Below, piece after piece: positions 1 to 8,785 of a DNA stretch of 64,000 bases (the stretch's first letter is position 1; every line of letters starts with the position of its first letter). A program made the translations under genes and the position numbers. The stretch comes from Closterium sp. Naga37s-1. Lineage: Eukaryota > Streptophyta > Zygnematophyceae > Desmidiales > Closteriaceae. Location: the NCBI GenBank assembly GCA_947471745.1, contig CANJKZ010000724.1, forward strand, positions 3,329,501 to 3,393,500. Direction: 5' to 3'. The notes beneath the pieces are model-generated. The model had not been told where the DNA came from. It saw nothing but the letters and a program-made list of their open reading frames with translations, and did no database searches.

Positions 1-453
1 CTCCCCCCCCCATCGCGACCGTCGACGTTTCCGCGACAGTGAGCCGCGACGAGGCAGCGTGACGGGGAAGGGCGACGGGGAAGGAAGCGGCGGTTCGAGA
101 GGCCGACGGGGGGCAAGAGCAGCGGCGCGAAACAGCGGGTCGACGAACGCCGTCACTCCCGCCGCGACCGTCGTGTCCGTCACGACTACCGTGACGGATT
201 TTGCTACGGGCGAGCGACGGGGAAGGACGGGACGCGCCATCACGATAACTAACGGTGGGCCCTTTAAAAAATAGGTCGGGAACGACCTAGCTCAATACCA
301 TGTCACGAGACGAACTTAGCTAGGAACGGGGTTTAATTAAGGGCCTAGGCTTAGAAGCCTAGGCCAAGCGGGTGTCGAGGGAGTTGTGCCAAGGGAGAAT
401 CGAGAATGTGTTGAGGTTCACTATAGCACACGAGTACATATAGCAACCTAACA
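1..453 (-). mobile_element. E1: 5' end of a minus-strand copia element (LTR plus leader)
   Basis: Read on the minus strand, a primer-binding-like stretch TGGTATTGAGCTAGG lies at 300-286, directly inside a sequence that starts TG at 301. In this window that arrangement marks the inner edge of a 5' LTR. The LTR would run from 301 to about 453 (a CA end at 452-453), but no second copy is present, so its outer end is a guess. Positions 1-270 are GC-rich and resemble the leaders of E2, E4 and E5; the GGTGGGCCC near 254 recurs in the E4 leader near 8602. No gag start is seen before the window edge. An open frame at 59-274 has no recognisable domain and I do not call it a gene. Confidence 0.45.
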
Positions 454-1535
454 AAGATGAAAGAGGTGCACCACCATACAAGGGAATTACACAACAGCTA
501 CACTACAGGCAGATTATACTAAATAGATATAAATCTATTGTGACAGCGCGGCAGGCAGGCAGGCAGGTCGGCGCGGCAGCGCGCTAGTAAGGCAGGCGCG
601 CGGGAAGCGCGGGTAGGGCAAGTGCTCACCAGTGGCGGGAAGGGCAGTCGCTCGCCGGGCGAGCAGGGTAGGCGCACGACGGCGGCGATGGCGGGGCCGC
701 GACAGCTGCAGGGCGGGGCCGCGACAGCGGCAGGGGGCTCCGCGGTAGCTGCTGCAGGGCGGGGCCGCGACGGCGGCAGGGGGCTCCGCGGCAGCTGCTG
801 CAGGGCGGGGCCGCGACTGCTGCAGGCGGCTCCGCGGCAGCTGCTGTAGGGCGGGGCCGCGACGGCGGCAGGGGGCTTCGCGGCAGCTACTGCATGGCGG
901 GGCCGCGACTGCTGCAGGGGGCTCCGAGGCAGCTGCTGCAGGGGGCGCCGCGACGAGCAGGGACGGCGCCCAGGGGGCGCCGCAACGAGCAGGGCCGACG
1001 CCCCGGGGGCGCCGCGACGAGCAGGGACAGCGCCCAGGGGACGCCGCGACGAGCAGGGGCGACGCCCCGAGGGCGCCGCGACGAGTAGGGACGGCGCCCA
1101 GGGGGCGCTGCGACGAGCAGGGACGGCGCCCAGGGGGCGCCGTGACACGCGCGGCTCGGCAGGGTGGTGCGCAGGCTGCAGAGGCAGCGCCCACGGGCTG
1201 CAGGGGCGACACGCGGCTCGGCCGGGCGGCGCGCGGGCTGCAGAGGCAGCGCCCACGGGCTGCAGGGGCAGGCACGGCTGCAGGGGCAGCACGGTCGCAG
1301 AGGCAGCACGCGGGCTGCAAGGGCAGCGCGGCTGCAGGGGCAGCTAAAAAAAAAAATCCAGTTAGGCCAGGGCGGAACGTTCGGTTGGCCCTAGGAACGA
1401 TTCTGCTCTGATACCATGTGAGAATAATAACGAGGAATGAATGAACTAGCAAGCAGGTGGGTACAAGTATGGAAACCTAAAAGAGTTGTACCCCATATTG
1501 TCTACCCCACTACAGCCTACAATATAGTTCTGACA
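454..1535 (-). mobile_element. E2: 5' LTR and tandem-repeat leader of a minus-strand copia element
   Basis: The 5' LTR is 1417-1535 (119 bp, TG...CA). The primer binding site TGGTATCAGAGC follows directly inside it at 1416-1405 on the minus strand, as expected for initiator tRNA-Met priming. Positions 535-1380 are a GC-rich leader of imperfect units around GGGGCCGCGAC, CTGCAGGG and GACGAGCAGG. The right flank (from 1536) is gypsy A sequence, so E2 inserted into gypsy A. The body of E2 is cut off, apparently by E1 and then by the window edge. Positions 454-534 hold no recognisable gene. A minus-strand frame of 305 codons crosses the leader, but low-complexity GC-rich DNA stays open by chance. 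Confidence 0.7.
1417..1535 (-). repeat. E2 5' LTR
   Basis: 119 bp, beginning TGTGAGAATAA and ending TTCTGACA on the plus strand. It shares the layout of the E4 and E5 LTRs (TGT...TGACA, with an internal GTACCCC and a CCCACTA(C/T)AGCCTAC block), so these are related families. The other LTR is outside the window. Confidence 0.7.
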
Positions 1536-1561
1536 CCCGACACCCCCGCCATGGACGAATC

Positions 1562-1716
1562 TTGCCGCATTCAACGCACGACGTTGACACAAGATCGCCT
1601 CAACGAATCAATACGCCAACGCGAGGAGTCAACACTCGAAATCGCGACACTCACGGCGGCGACTCTGCTCGACATCAATCAACGATGAATGAACCAGCAC
1701 CAACACCTGCAAATGC
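1562..1716 (+). pseudogene. Gypsy A gag, N-terminal fragment cut by E4
   Basis: A reading frame from 1562 runs to the E4 insertion point and continues in the same frame after E4 at 8786, once the duplicated aatgc is counted once. So this is the N-terminal part of the gypsy A gag protein, interrupted by E4. An ATG at 1686 in the same frame could also serve as start. The residues are Thr/Asn/Arg-rich and have no domain. Upstream, 1536-1561 is gypsy A DNA next to the E2 LTR, so any earlier part of the gene lies beyond E2. Confidence 0.65.
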
Positions 1717-1842
1717 TGTCAGAAACAAGAAGTGTGAACTAGAAAGATTGTTGGAGTACAAGTAGGAAACCCTAAAGATGTGTACCCCCTAAAGGCTAAC
1801 CCACTATAGCCTACACAACAGAAACATGTATAATGTTTGACA
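1717..1842 (-). repeat. E4 3' LTR
   Basis: 126 bp, TGTCAGAAAC...TGTTTGACA on the plus strand. A polypurine tract lies inside it (CACCCCCATAG at 1843-1853 on the plus strand, purine-rich on the coding strand), marking the start of plus-strand DNA synthesis. The target duplication aatgc precedes it at 1712-1716. Confidence 0.95.
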
Positions 1843-2065
1843 CACCCCCATAGGCTAAGTGAAGAAGAACAAGGGGTCACAGGACCAGTCAAGAAAGACA
1901 AAGCAAGCTCAGGGTGGATCACAATGTCACCACACACTCTGAGCACAAGCAAAGGACCACAAGGCCAGTTCACATGCAGAGGCATATATGTAGCAGAAAC
2001 ATCACAGTGATCTATATCTAGCAAGCATGCAGGTATATATACATAGATCACAGTACAGGCAGAGT
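1843..2065 (-). other. E4 3' untranslated region with polypurine tract
   Basis: This is the 223 bases between the pol stop and the 3' LTR. The block GGGTGGATCACAA with 'CACCACAC' nearby recurs in the 3' regions of E5 (10230-10265) and E10 (35470-35510), and in plus orientation in E12 (53250-53280). It is therefore a conserved non-coding part of this lineage. No gene is seen here. Confidence 0.7.
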
Positions 2066-5000
2066 CTACAACAAGTGAGGAAAAGTGGGCACAAGCCCTA
2101 GCAAGGTGCAGAAACGCTGATGATCACCAAACTGAAGTGCCTTGGTGAATATATCAGCAGTGTTGGCCTGAGTGGCCACGTAACGCAGACGAAGCTGACC
2201 ACGCTGCTGCAACTCTCGAGCCAGAAAGTAACGTAGAGCGATGTGCTTCGTCCTGTGCTCCAGTCTGTGCTCCTCACACAAGGCAATGGCAGCCTTGTTG
2301 TCGACGTACAGCACTGGAGGAGAACGAGGCCGCTCTCCCAGGTCGGTCAGCAGGTAGGTGAGCCAGCGTAACTCCTGTGCAGCCATGGCTGTGGCGTAGA
2401 TCTCAGCCTCACAACTGGAGCTGAGAACTGAAGACGAACGTGTAGAACGCCACGAAACTGAACCAGAGCCAAGGCTGAAGGTGTAACCCTGTGACGACCG
2501 CTGAGTAGCGTCTGAGTGCCCAGTGAGAACAACTGAGCTCCCTCCTCCAAGCACGAGCCCCATGCCCGATGTACTGCACAAGTAGCACAATACCCTCTTT
2601 GCGGCATCCCAGTGCACCTTTCGGTGCCTCCCAGGAGCCACATAGCGGGCCAGAAGGCCAAGAGGGTATGCTAGGTCAGGACGAGTGCAAGTCATCAGGT
2701 ACATGAGGCAACCAACTAGCTCTTGGTAAGGACCACTCGGCTCTACGGACTCATCCGAAGGCAGAGCTGAGAGCGAGTGACGTATAGCCAGAGGAGTGGC
2801 CTGTGCTGAGGACCAGGTGAAGCCGAAGCGCTGAAGGACCTGCTGCACCATGTGTGACTGAGTCAGTGTGATGGTGCGGCGTGCTCTGTCCCGGGTGATC
2901 TGCAAGCCAAGGTAGCTGCGCAGTTCACCCAGGTCCGTGCACGTGTGTCTCTTTTGCAGCTCCGACTTCACGTGGGCGAGAGCCTCAGTGTCAGCAGTGG
3001 CAAAGACCAAGTCGTCGACGTACACGAGGATGTAGAACGGCGGCAGCGAAGTGTCGGTGCGCAGAAACAGCGACGGGTCAGCAGTAGAAGGCGCGAACCC
3101 AAGTGCCGCAAGAGTAGTCCTGAGTGTGTCGTGCCACTCACGTGGCGCCTGGCCAAGACCGTAGACCGGCCGCCGGAGGCTCCACTGGGTACCAGGAGGA
3201 AACGACCCAGTGAAGCCAGGAGGGCGGCGCAGCCAGATCTCCTCGTGCAGGCTGCCCTGCAAGAAAGCTGCGCTGAAGTCAAGAGAGTGAAGCTCGTAGT
3301 CACGCTGAGCAGCAACGTGCAGTAGCACCCGAAGAGTGGTCATCTTCGGGGTGGGGGAGAAGGTATGGAAGAAGTCTACTCCGTCTCGCTGACTGAAGCC
3401 TCGAGCAACGTAACGAGCCTTGAAGACAGGCGGAGAACCCGGCGGCCGCTTCACCCTGAAAATCCACATGCCACTGACGATGTTCGCCCCAGGAGGGGGA
3501 ACCTCATCGACGTAAGTGCCAGTGGACTTCCAGGATGCCATCTCTGCGTCCATGGCTGACTGCCACTGAGAGGAGTACTCACCCGCGATCGCCTCAGCGT
3601 AAGAGCGCGGGGTCGGGATGTTAGGAGCATCCGGGTCTCCCTCAGGGGCAATCAGCATGGACACGAGATGAGGCGCAGCGGCTGCAAGACACTCAAGGTC
3701 CTCCTGTCTGTCCTCAAGGACGTCCGTGCCTAGAGCACACTCACCCCCGACGGACGGAGGACACACAGACTCAGACTCAGCAACAAGACTCGCAGCGTAG
3801 TCTAGACGACAGCGAGCAGCAAAGTCGACAAGCTCAGCAACTAGGGCAGACGCAGCAGCAGACTCAAAGGAAGGGTCAGTGACAGCAGTGGCCAGGAGAC
3901 GCGTGACAGTAGGACTGGCAGCACGAAGAGAGTCAGACTCCGGGTCAGCAAGGACAGGAAGAGAGGACGCAGGAGGAGACGGCAGAGGGACACGCTGTGG
4001 AGCAGTGGAAGGACGCAGAGTCATATAGTGTGTGCCAGGGACAGGCGGAGGACGCTGACACGGACCACGGCGACCAGTGTGAGCAGCACGAACTGGTGAC
4101 ACAGGACGAGACGTAGGCGACACAGGACGAGACTCAAGCTCACGACGCTCTGTAAGACTGCCTGTCGGACCAGTGTAGGGAGAAGGACCAGGAAGTGGCG
4201 AGGCAGGCGGTAGCTGTGACTGCGACTGGACAGGCGGAGGACACTCTAAGGAGGGAGGAGGACTAGGAGGAGGCGGCGGACCAAGAACCTGCTGAAGGAG
4301 CGGAACGAAGTACGGCCGCGGCCGTGAAGTGCCCCCAGAAGCAGCAGAGACAGCACCAGAACCTCCAGCCGAACCAGCACCAGCAGCACCTCCGGCATCT
4401 CCAGAACCTCCAGCAGCACCGGCAGCACCTCCAGCAGCTCCAGGACCTCCAGCAGCACCAGCAGCACCTCCAGCAGCTCCAAGACCTCCAGCAGCACCAG
4501 CAGTACCTCCAGCAGCACCAGCACCAGCAGCACCTCCAGCAGCACCAGCACCACCAGTAGCAGTAGGGCCTCCAGCTGGCGGTACCTCAACACCAGGAGC
4601 TCCACTCCTGAGGCTGCAGCGCCGAGCGTGCCACTCACGTAGCGGCTGAGGGGAGGGAGGCTCTGGCTGCGACACTGCACCCGCGGGGCCACCAGCCCCG
4701 ACTCCAGCAGACCCCCCAGCTCCAGAAGCCCCACGACGAAGGCTGTAGTGCTGGGAGTACCACTCACTCAGCTGCTGTGAAGAGGGAGCGCCACCAGGCT
4801 TAGCACCCCCAGTCTCAGCACCCCCAGTCTCAGCACCCCCAGGCTCAACACCCCCAGTCGCAGCACCTCTAGGCTCAGCACCCAAAGTCTCCGCACCCCC
4901 AGACTCAGCACCCCCAGTCTCCGCACCCCCAGGCTCAGCACCCCCAGTCTTAGTGCCCCCAGACCCAGCACCACCAGGCTCAGCACGCTCAGCACCTCGC

Positions 5001-7597
5001 GCAGAACCAGAGTCGACAGCTACCTCGACAGGCTCGACCGGGTCTACCTGGGAAACACCTGAGGGAGCAGCACCCTGGGGAGGGAGGGGGTCTACCGACG
5101 GGACACCTGGGGTGAGGAAGAGCGGCGGGGGGGGGAGCGGGGCAGTGCGGTAGGGGAAGAGACAGTAAAAGGGTACCGACTCGTCAAAGGTGACGTCCTG
5201 AGAGGCGAAGACACGGCGCGAGGTGGGGTGGTAAAACCGCCAGCCAGGCGCGTCAGGGACAAAGCCAAGGAAGACACAGGGAACGGCACGGGAGGAGAGT
5301 TTGTCCACGGACGTATCGCGGACAAAGGCTCGACATCCCCAGACCCGGAACACCGACGCATCGCCAACCTCCCCCGTCCAATGCAGGGTAGGCGAGGTCT
5401 CCGGAACAGAGACACGGGGCCAGAGGTTGAGCTGATGCGCGGCGTACTGCACTGCAAACGGCCACAGGAAATGGGGGGCAACCGCATGGATCATGGAGGT
5501 ACGAGCAACCTCCATGACGAGACCAATGCGGCGCTCAGCAACCCCATTCTGCTGCGGAGAGGCCGGGAGAGTGAACGTCTGGCGGATGCCGTGCTCCGCA
5601 CAGTAGGCTGCCAAGAGGTCAGAGGAAAACTCGCCACCTCTGTCAGAGTGCAGACGTAGGACAGGAAAGTCCGACTGGAACCGCTGGCGGAGCTGGAGAC
5701 GAGCAGCGCGGATCCAGGGGATCAAGACATTAGGGACCTCACCCTTGTTACGCAAGGGGAAGACCGTGGTGTAGCGCGTGTAGTCGTCGACGACCAGCAG
5801 AAAGTACCGCTCGTGGCCCTGTCCCCGGACGCGGGCGGGGCCCCACACGTCCAGGTGGAGAGTCTGCAGGGGAGCCTCTGTGGGAGGGAACGAGGAAGAG
5901 TGGGGAGCGGCGCGCTGCCGCCCCTCGACACAGGGAAGACAGGGAGGAGCAGGCGAGGGTGGCAGGGGAGGGAGAACCCTGGGAAGACCAGAGACAAGGT
6001 ACCTGGAGTGCATGCCGCGAAGGCGCTGCACTGACGGGTGACCAAGGCGGTGGTGCCAGAGGACAGTCCTGTGCGACAGGGAGCGACACGAGCAGGGGGC
6101 CGACAGCTGACCTGACGCAGACGCAGACACAGACGCAGCTACCTGAGGGGACTCAGTGGTCAGTGTGTACAGGTCCGACCCCGGCTGCCGAGTGAAGGTA
6201 GCCAGGTGACGACCCGTCTGGGCACACGTGCAGTGCGTCACACGCTCGTAGGCCGGGGTGAACTGGTGAACACCCGCGTCCTGGAGCGCGGAACCCGCCA
6301 CCAAGTTCGTAGAGAACGAGGGGAGGTAGAGGCCCGACAGCGTGCCAGACGGGACAGCAGGACAAGGGAGGGCAGTGGTGGAGGTCGCAAGGACCGGACC
6401 CCCTGAGGGGTCAGCCAGGGAGACAGCAACCGGTCTAGGAAGCTGCTCTAGGGCAGTGCGGTCGCGAAAGAAACAGCGGGAAGCACCTGAGTCCAGTGTG
6501 AAGGTGTGCAGTGCCTCAGTAGGTGCGGTACCAGCAGACGCAGACGCACTAGCACCTAGGGCAGCAGCCTCACTAGGACCTGGAGCAGCAGACGCGCTAG
6601 CACCTAGAGCTGCAGCCTCACTGGTCCCAATACCCGGGTCGGGCGGTACACTCAGGTAACAGTCACCCTCAACACTAATAGTCAATGCATACATAACAGC
6701 AAGGATAGCATCATAATCAAGAGCAAAGATATCAATTCCCTTCTTAAGCAGATCAGCCCAGCGGGGCAGCTCAGAGGCGTCAGGAAACTGCTCGCGCCAG
6801 GTGTCGTCGAGGCGAAAGAAACAGCGCTGTGCCGTGTGAAACCTCCCACAAGTCTGGCCAGTGCGGTCACCTGTGCGGATGACGTACGGGCAGGTACCTC
6901 CACCCCCAGACCCCCCACGCTGAGAGTACCACTCACGGAGTTGCTGGGGCGAGGGAGTCTCGCCGGGACGCAGCTGCTGCTGCCTCTGGCCACCGCCGAA
7001 CCCCCCACGCTGCACCGCTCCACCGCGCCCGCCACCCGCTCCACCGCCGCCACCACTGCCACCACCGCCCCCACCACCCCCACCACCGCCGCCGCCACCA
7101 CCCCCTGTGCCGCCACTGACCCCCCCACCACCCGCGCCACTCCCACCTCCGCCACCACCCCCGCCCCCCCCACCCCCTCCACCGCCGCCGCCCCCGCATC
7201 CACCTCCACCACCCCTGCCCCCCTTGCCCCTGCCGCCCTTGCGCCTCCCACTAGGAGCAGACGCGGCCCCGACCCCCTCAGCTCCGAGGTAGTCGACAGC
7301 AGCAGCAGATGCAATGGAGGGGAGGAGGGGGGAGGGGGAGCACCCCTCAAAGAAAGGGGTGCGGGGGTCACCACGAGAGGCACCTACAGCTACAATGCTC
7401 TTCTCAGCTGCTAGGAGTTCCTTCTCGAGGAGGTCGACAGTGAGGTCAGTGGGGGAGAGGGCGAGAAACTGGTCCCTGACAGTGCGAAGGGAGTCAGGGA
7501 GGCGGGTGACAAGGTGGTACACTGTGAGGTACATCGGGGGGGGGGGGGTTCTTGGCGAGGAAATCGGGGGGGAGCGCGGCACGGTAGCAGAGGTCAC
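2066..7597 (-). CDS. E4 gag-pol polyprotein (C-terminal gag, protease, integrase, RT, RNase H)
   Basis: An open frame of 1843 codons. Domains in order, by position: gag remainder; Gly-rich tract (7250-7010); an SPQQLREW motif (6955-6918); zinc knuckle spaced CX13CX3HX4C (6895-6828); aspartic protease with DSGAS (about 6500); HHCC zinc binding and integrase with LHSDRGGEF and QQNGVAERR (6070-5370); a linker of GGAEPGGAET-type repeats with two more QLSEW/PLREW motifs (5030-4300); RT with YVDD (near 3010); RNase H (2530-2120). The first ATG (7597) lies upstream of the poly-C tract; codons before the tract do not match the E5 protein in this frame, so translation probably enters by frameshift from gag. 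Unlike E5, it lacks about seven residues after the first RNase H Asp (near 2508) and has G for R in the YGLRQAP motif. Confidence 0.93.
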   Translation of the reverse strand: MTSATVPRSPPISSPRTPPPPMYLTVYHLVTRLPDSLRTVRDQFLALSPTDLTVDLLEKELLAAEKSIVAVGASRGDPRTPFFEGCSPSPLLPSIASAAAVDYLGAEGVGAASAPSGRRKGGRGKGGRGGGGGCGGGGGGGGGGGGGGGGGGSGAGGGGVSGGTGGGGGGGGGGGGGGGGSGGGGGAGGGRGGAVQRGGFGGGQRQQQLRPGETPSPQQLREWYSQRGGSGGGGTCPYVIRTGDRTGQTCGRFHTAQRCFFRLDDTWREQFPDASELPRWADLLKKGIDIFALDYDAILAVMYALTISVEGDCYLSVPPDPGIGTSEAAALGASASAAPGPSEAAALGASASASAGTAPTEALHTFTLDSGASRCFFRDRTALEQLPRPVAVSLADPSGGPVLATSTTALPCPAVPSGTLSGLYLPSFSTNLVAGSALQDAGVHQFTPAYERVTHCTCAQTGRHLATFTRQPGSDLYTLTTESPQVAASVSASASGQLSAPCSCRSLSHRTVLWHHRLGHPSVQRLRGMHSRYLVSGLPRVLPPLPPSPAPPCLPCVEGRQRAAPHSSSFPPTEAPLQTLHLDVWGPARVRGQGHERYFLLVVDDYTRYTTVFPLRNKGEVPNVLIPWIRAARLQLRQRFQSDFPVLRLHSDRGGEFSSDLLAAYCAEHGIRQTFTLPASPQQNGVAERRIGLVMEVARTSMIHAVAPHFLWPFAVQYAAHQLNLWPRVSVPETSPTLHWTGEVGDASVFRVWGCRAFVRDTSVDKLSSRAVPCVFLGFVPDAPGWRFYHPTSRRVFASQDVTFDESVPFYCLFPYRTAPLPPPPLFLTPGVPSVDPLPPQGAAPSGVSQVDPVEPVEVAVDSGSARGAERAEPGGAGSGGTKTGGAEPGGAETGGAESGGAETLGAEPRGAATGGVEPGGAETGGAETGGAKPGGAPSSQQLSEWYSQHYSLRRGASGAGGSAGVGAGGPAGAVSQPEPPSPQPLREWHARRCSLRSGAPGVEVPPAGGPTATGGAGAAGGAAGAGAAGGTAGAAGGLGAAGGAAGAAGGPGAAGGAAGAAGGSGDAGGAAGAGSAGGSGAVSAASGGTSRPRPYFVPLLQQVLGPPPPPSPPPSLECPPPVQSQSQLPPASPLPGPSPYTGPTGSLTERRELESRPVSPTSRPVSPVRAAHTGRRGPCQRPPPVPGTHYMTLRPSTAPQRVPLPSPPASSLPVLADPESDSLRAASPTVTRLLATAVTDPSFESAAASALVAELVDFAARCRLDYAASLVAESESVCPPSVGGECALGTDVLEDRQEDLECLAAAAPHLVSMLIAPEGDPDAPNIPTPRSYAEAIAGEYSSQWQSAMDAEMASWKSTGTYVDEVPPPGANIVSGMWIFRVKRPPGSPPVFKARYVARGFSQRDGVDFFHTFSPTPKMTTLRVLLHVAAQRDYELHSLDFSAAFLQGSLHEEIWLRRPPGFTGSFPPGTQWSLRRPVYGLGQAPREWHDTLRTTLAALGFAPSTADPSLFLRTDTSLPPFYILVYVDDLVFATADTEALAHVKSELQKRHTCTDLGELRSYLGLQITRDRARRTITLTQSHMVQQVLQRFGFTWSSAQATPLAIRHSLSALPSDESVEPSGPYQELVGCLMYLMTCTRPDLAYPLGLLARYVAPGRHRKVHWDAAKRVLCYLCSTSGMGLVLGGGSSVVLTGHSDATQRSSQGYTFSLGSGSVSWRSTRSSSVLSSSCEAEIYATAMAAQELRWLTYLLTDLGERPRSPPVLYVDNKAAIALCEEHRLEHRTKHIALRYFLARELQQRGQLRLRYVATQANTADIFTKALQFGDHQRFCTLLGLVPTFPHLL

Positions 7598-8009
7598 TGG
7601 TACGGAGGTGGGTGATGAGGTCAGCTACAGTGGCAAAGGCGGACAGGTCGGGGAAGAGGTAGGGCAGTGAGAGATGGCCTATAGCAGCAGTGGCAGGGGA
7701 GGAGTAGCGCGCGACTACTGCGTCGTACAGCTCCTTAGCGGTCTTATGCTGGCCGAAGTGCTCGCGCTCATCTAACGGTAGGTGGCTGCGAACGGCTAGG
7801 CGAGCGTGAGCATCACGAGTCTGCCACTGGGAGCGAGCAGTACTGTCAGCAGTAGTGGGAGGTGCGGGAGCGGGGCCTGACGTGTGGTCATACAGGGAGA
7901 CATCGTCCTTGGCAGTGATCTGGAGGAACAGGTGGAGGTCATCTAACCAAACCTCAAACTTAATCGGGCGGCCCTCAGCGTCAAAGGTGAGAATAGAGGG
8001 AGTGGCCAT
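7494..8009 (-). CDS. E4 gag, N-terminal reading frame
   Basis: Starts MATPSILTFDAEGRP at 8009 and reads about 150 codons of copia-type gag: a WLDDLHLFLQ segment, a predicted helical middle, and a YDAVVARYSSPATAA segment close to the E5 protein. The match to E5 holds exactly up to the C13 tract (7548-7536). The frame then runs on into unrelated residues and stops at 7494, while homology continues in the 7597-2066 frame. The two frames overlap by 104 nt. Gag proteins form the virus-like particle; here gag is split across two frames. Confidence 0.88.
   Translation of the reverse strand: MATPSILTFDAEGRPIKFEVWLDDLHLFLQITAKDDVSLYDHTSGPAPAPPTTADSTARSQWQTRDAHARLAVRSHLPLDEREHFGQHKTAKELYDAVVARYSSPATAAIGHLSLPYLFPDLSAFATVADLITHLRTSDLCYRAALPPDFLAKNPPPPDVPHSVPPCHPPP
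7536..7548 (-). promoter_or_regulatory. C13 tract at the gag to gag-pol frame change in E4
   Basis: On the coding strand, AA, 13 C and then GATGTAC. Homology to E5 moves by +1 nucleotide exactly here. E5 has 11 C and then ATGTAC at the same place, a net difference of 3 nt, so both copies need the same shift. It is either a programmed +1 site or slippage signal, or a recurring sequencing or mutational length error. Confidence 0.6.
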
Positions 8010-8654
8010 AGTGGCAGTAGCAGCAGTAGGAACAGTAGCAGTAGTAGCAGTAGCAGTAACAGTTGCAGCTGAAGCAGTAGTACGGTAGGAACAGGAACAG
8101 GAGTTGCTGCAGGTGGGGTACAGTAGGGCGGCGTGGCTCGGCCAGGGCGGCGCGGCTCGGTTCGGGCGGCGCGGCTCGGTTCGGGCGGCGCGGCTCGGCT
8201 CGGGCTGGGCTACGCGGCGGTGCGCGACGGGGGGTGTGCGCGTGGGCGGCTGTAGCGGGCGGGCCGTTGCTGTGCGTGGGCCTGACTAGCGCGCGGGCGG
8301 CGGCCTAGAGGGGCGTCGCGGCGGCCTACGGGCGGGGCTGCGACGCTCTGGGCGTCGGTCGACTGGCGGCTAGGGGCTGCTCGTGGGCGGCGCTGGTTGC
8401 GCGGGCGGCTAGGGGTCGGCGCGCACTCAGAAAAAGGCCGCGCGCGGGCTGCTAGTGGGCTACGCGTGCTAAAAAAAAGGCCGCGCGCGGCACTAGCGAG
8501 CTGCGCACGGGCAGCAGGAGGAAGAGAGGCGCACGAGGGCGCACTAGGAGAGAGGCGCTCGAGGGCGCTAAGTAGATACGGCGCTCGAGGGCGCTTCTAG
8601 CGGTGGGCCCTTAGGTAAGCGGTCCTAGGACTAGGACCTAAGCTCTTAATACCA
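8010..8654 (-). promoter_or_regulatory. E4 leader and primer binding site
   Basis: The primer binding site TGGTATTAAGAGCTTAGG runs 8654-8637 on the minus strand, directly inside the 5' LTR; it is a variant of the usual TGGTATCAGAGC. The leader to the gag start is GC-rich, with imperfect units around GGCGCGGCTCGG (8130-8210) and GGCGCTCGAGGGCGC (8530-8600), and a short AGTAGCAGT microsatellite near 8030-8060. No gene is seen in it. Confidence 0.75.
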
Positions 8655-8780
8655 TGTCAGAAACAAGAAGTGTGAACTAGAAAGATTGTTGGAGTACAAG
8701 TAGGAAACCCTAAAGATGTGTACCCCCTAAAGGCTAACCCACTATAGCCTACACAACAGAAACATGTATAATGTTTGACA
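8655..8780 (-). repeat. E4 5' LTR
   Basis: 126 bp, the same as the copy at 1717-1842 in every base by eye. It is followed by the target duplication aatgc at 8781-8785. The element promoter should lie in this LTR, read leftwards. Confidence 0.95.
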
Positions 8781-8785
8781 AATGC

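Larger units (their letters stand above)
1717..8780 (-). mobile_element. E4: full-length young copia LTR retrotransposon
   Basis: Two 126-bp LTRs (1717-1842 and 8655-8780) that I read as identical, flanked by the 5-bp target duplication aatgc (1712-1716 and 8781-8785). Order on the minus strand: 5' LTR, PBS, GC-rich leader, gag, gag-pol, polypurine tract, 3' LTR. The element interrupts gypsy A gag. Identical LTRs imply recent insertion. RNase H carries a 7-codon deletion relative to E5, so the copy may depend on enzymes supplied by relatives. Confidence 0.95.

Noticed and set aside
519-1452. Long minus-strand frames over the E2 leader
   Set aside because: They follow the repeat composition and have no domain. 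Listed only as part of the leader-frame question.
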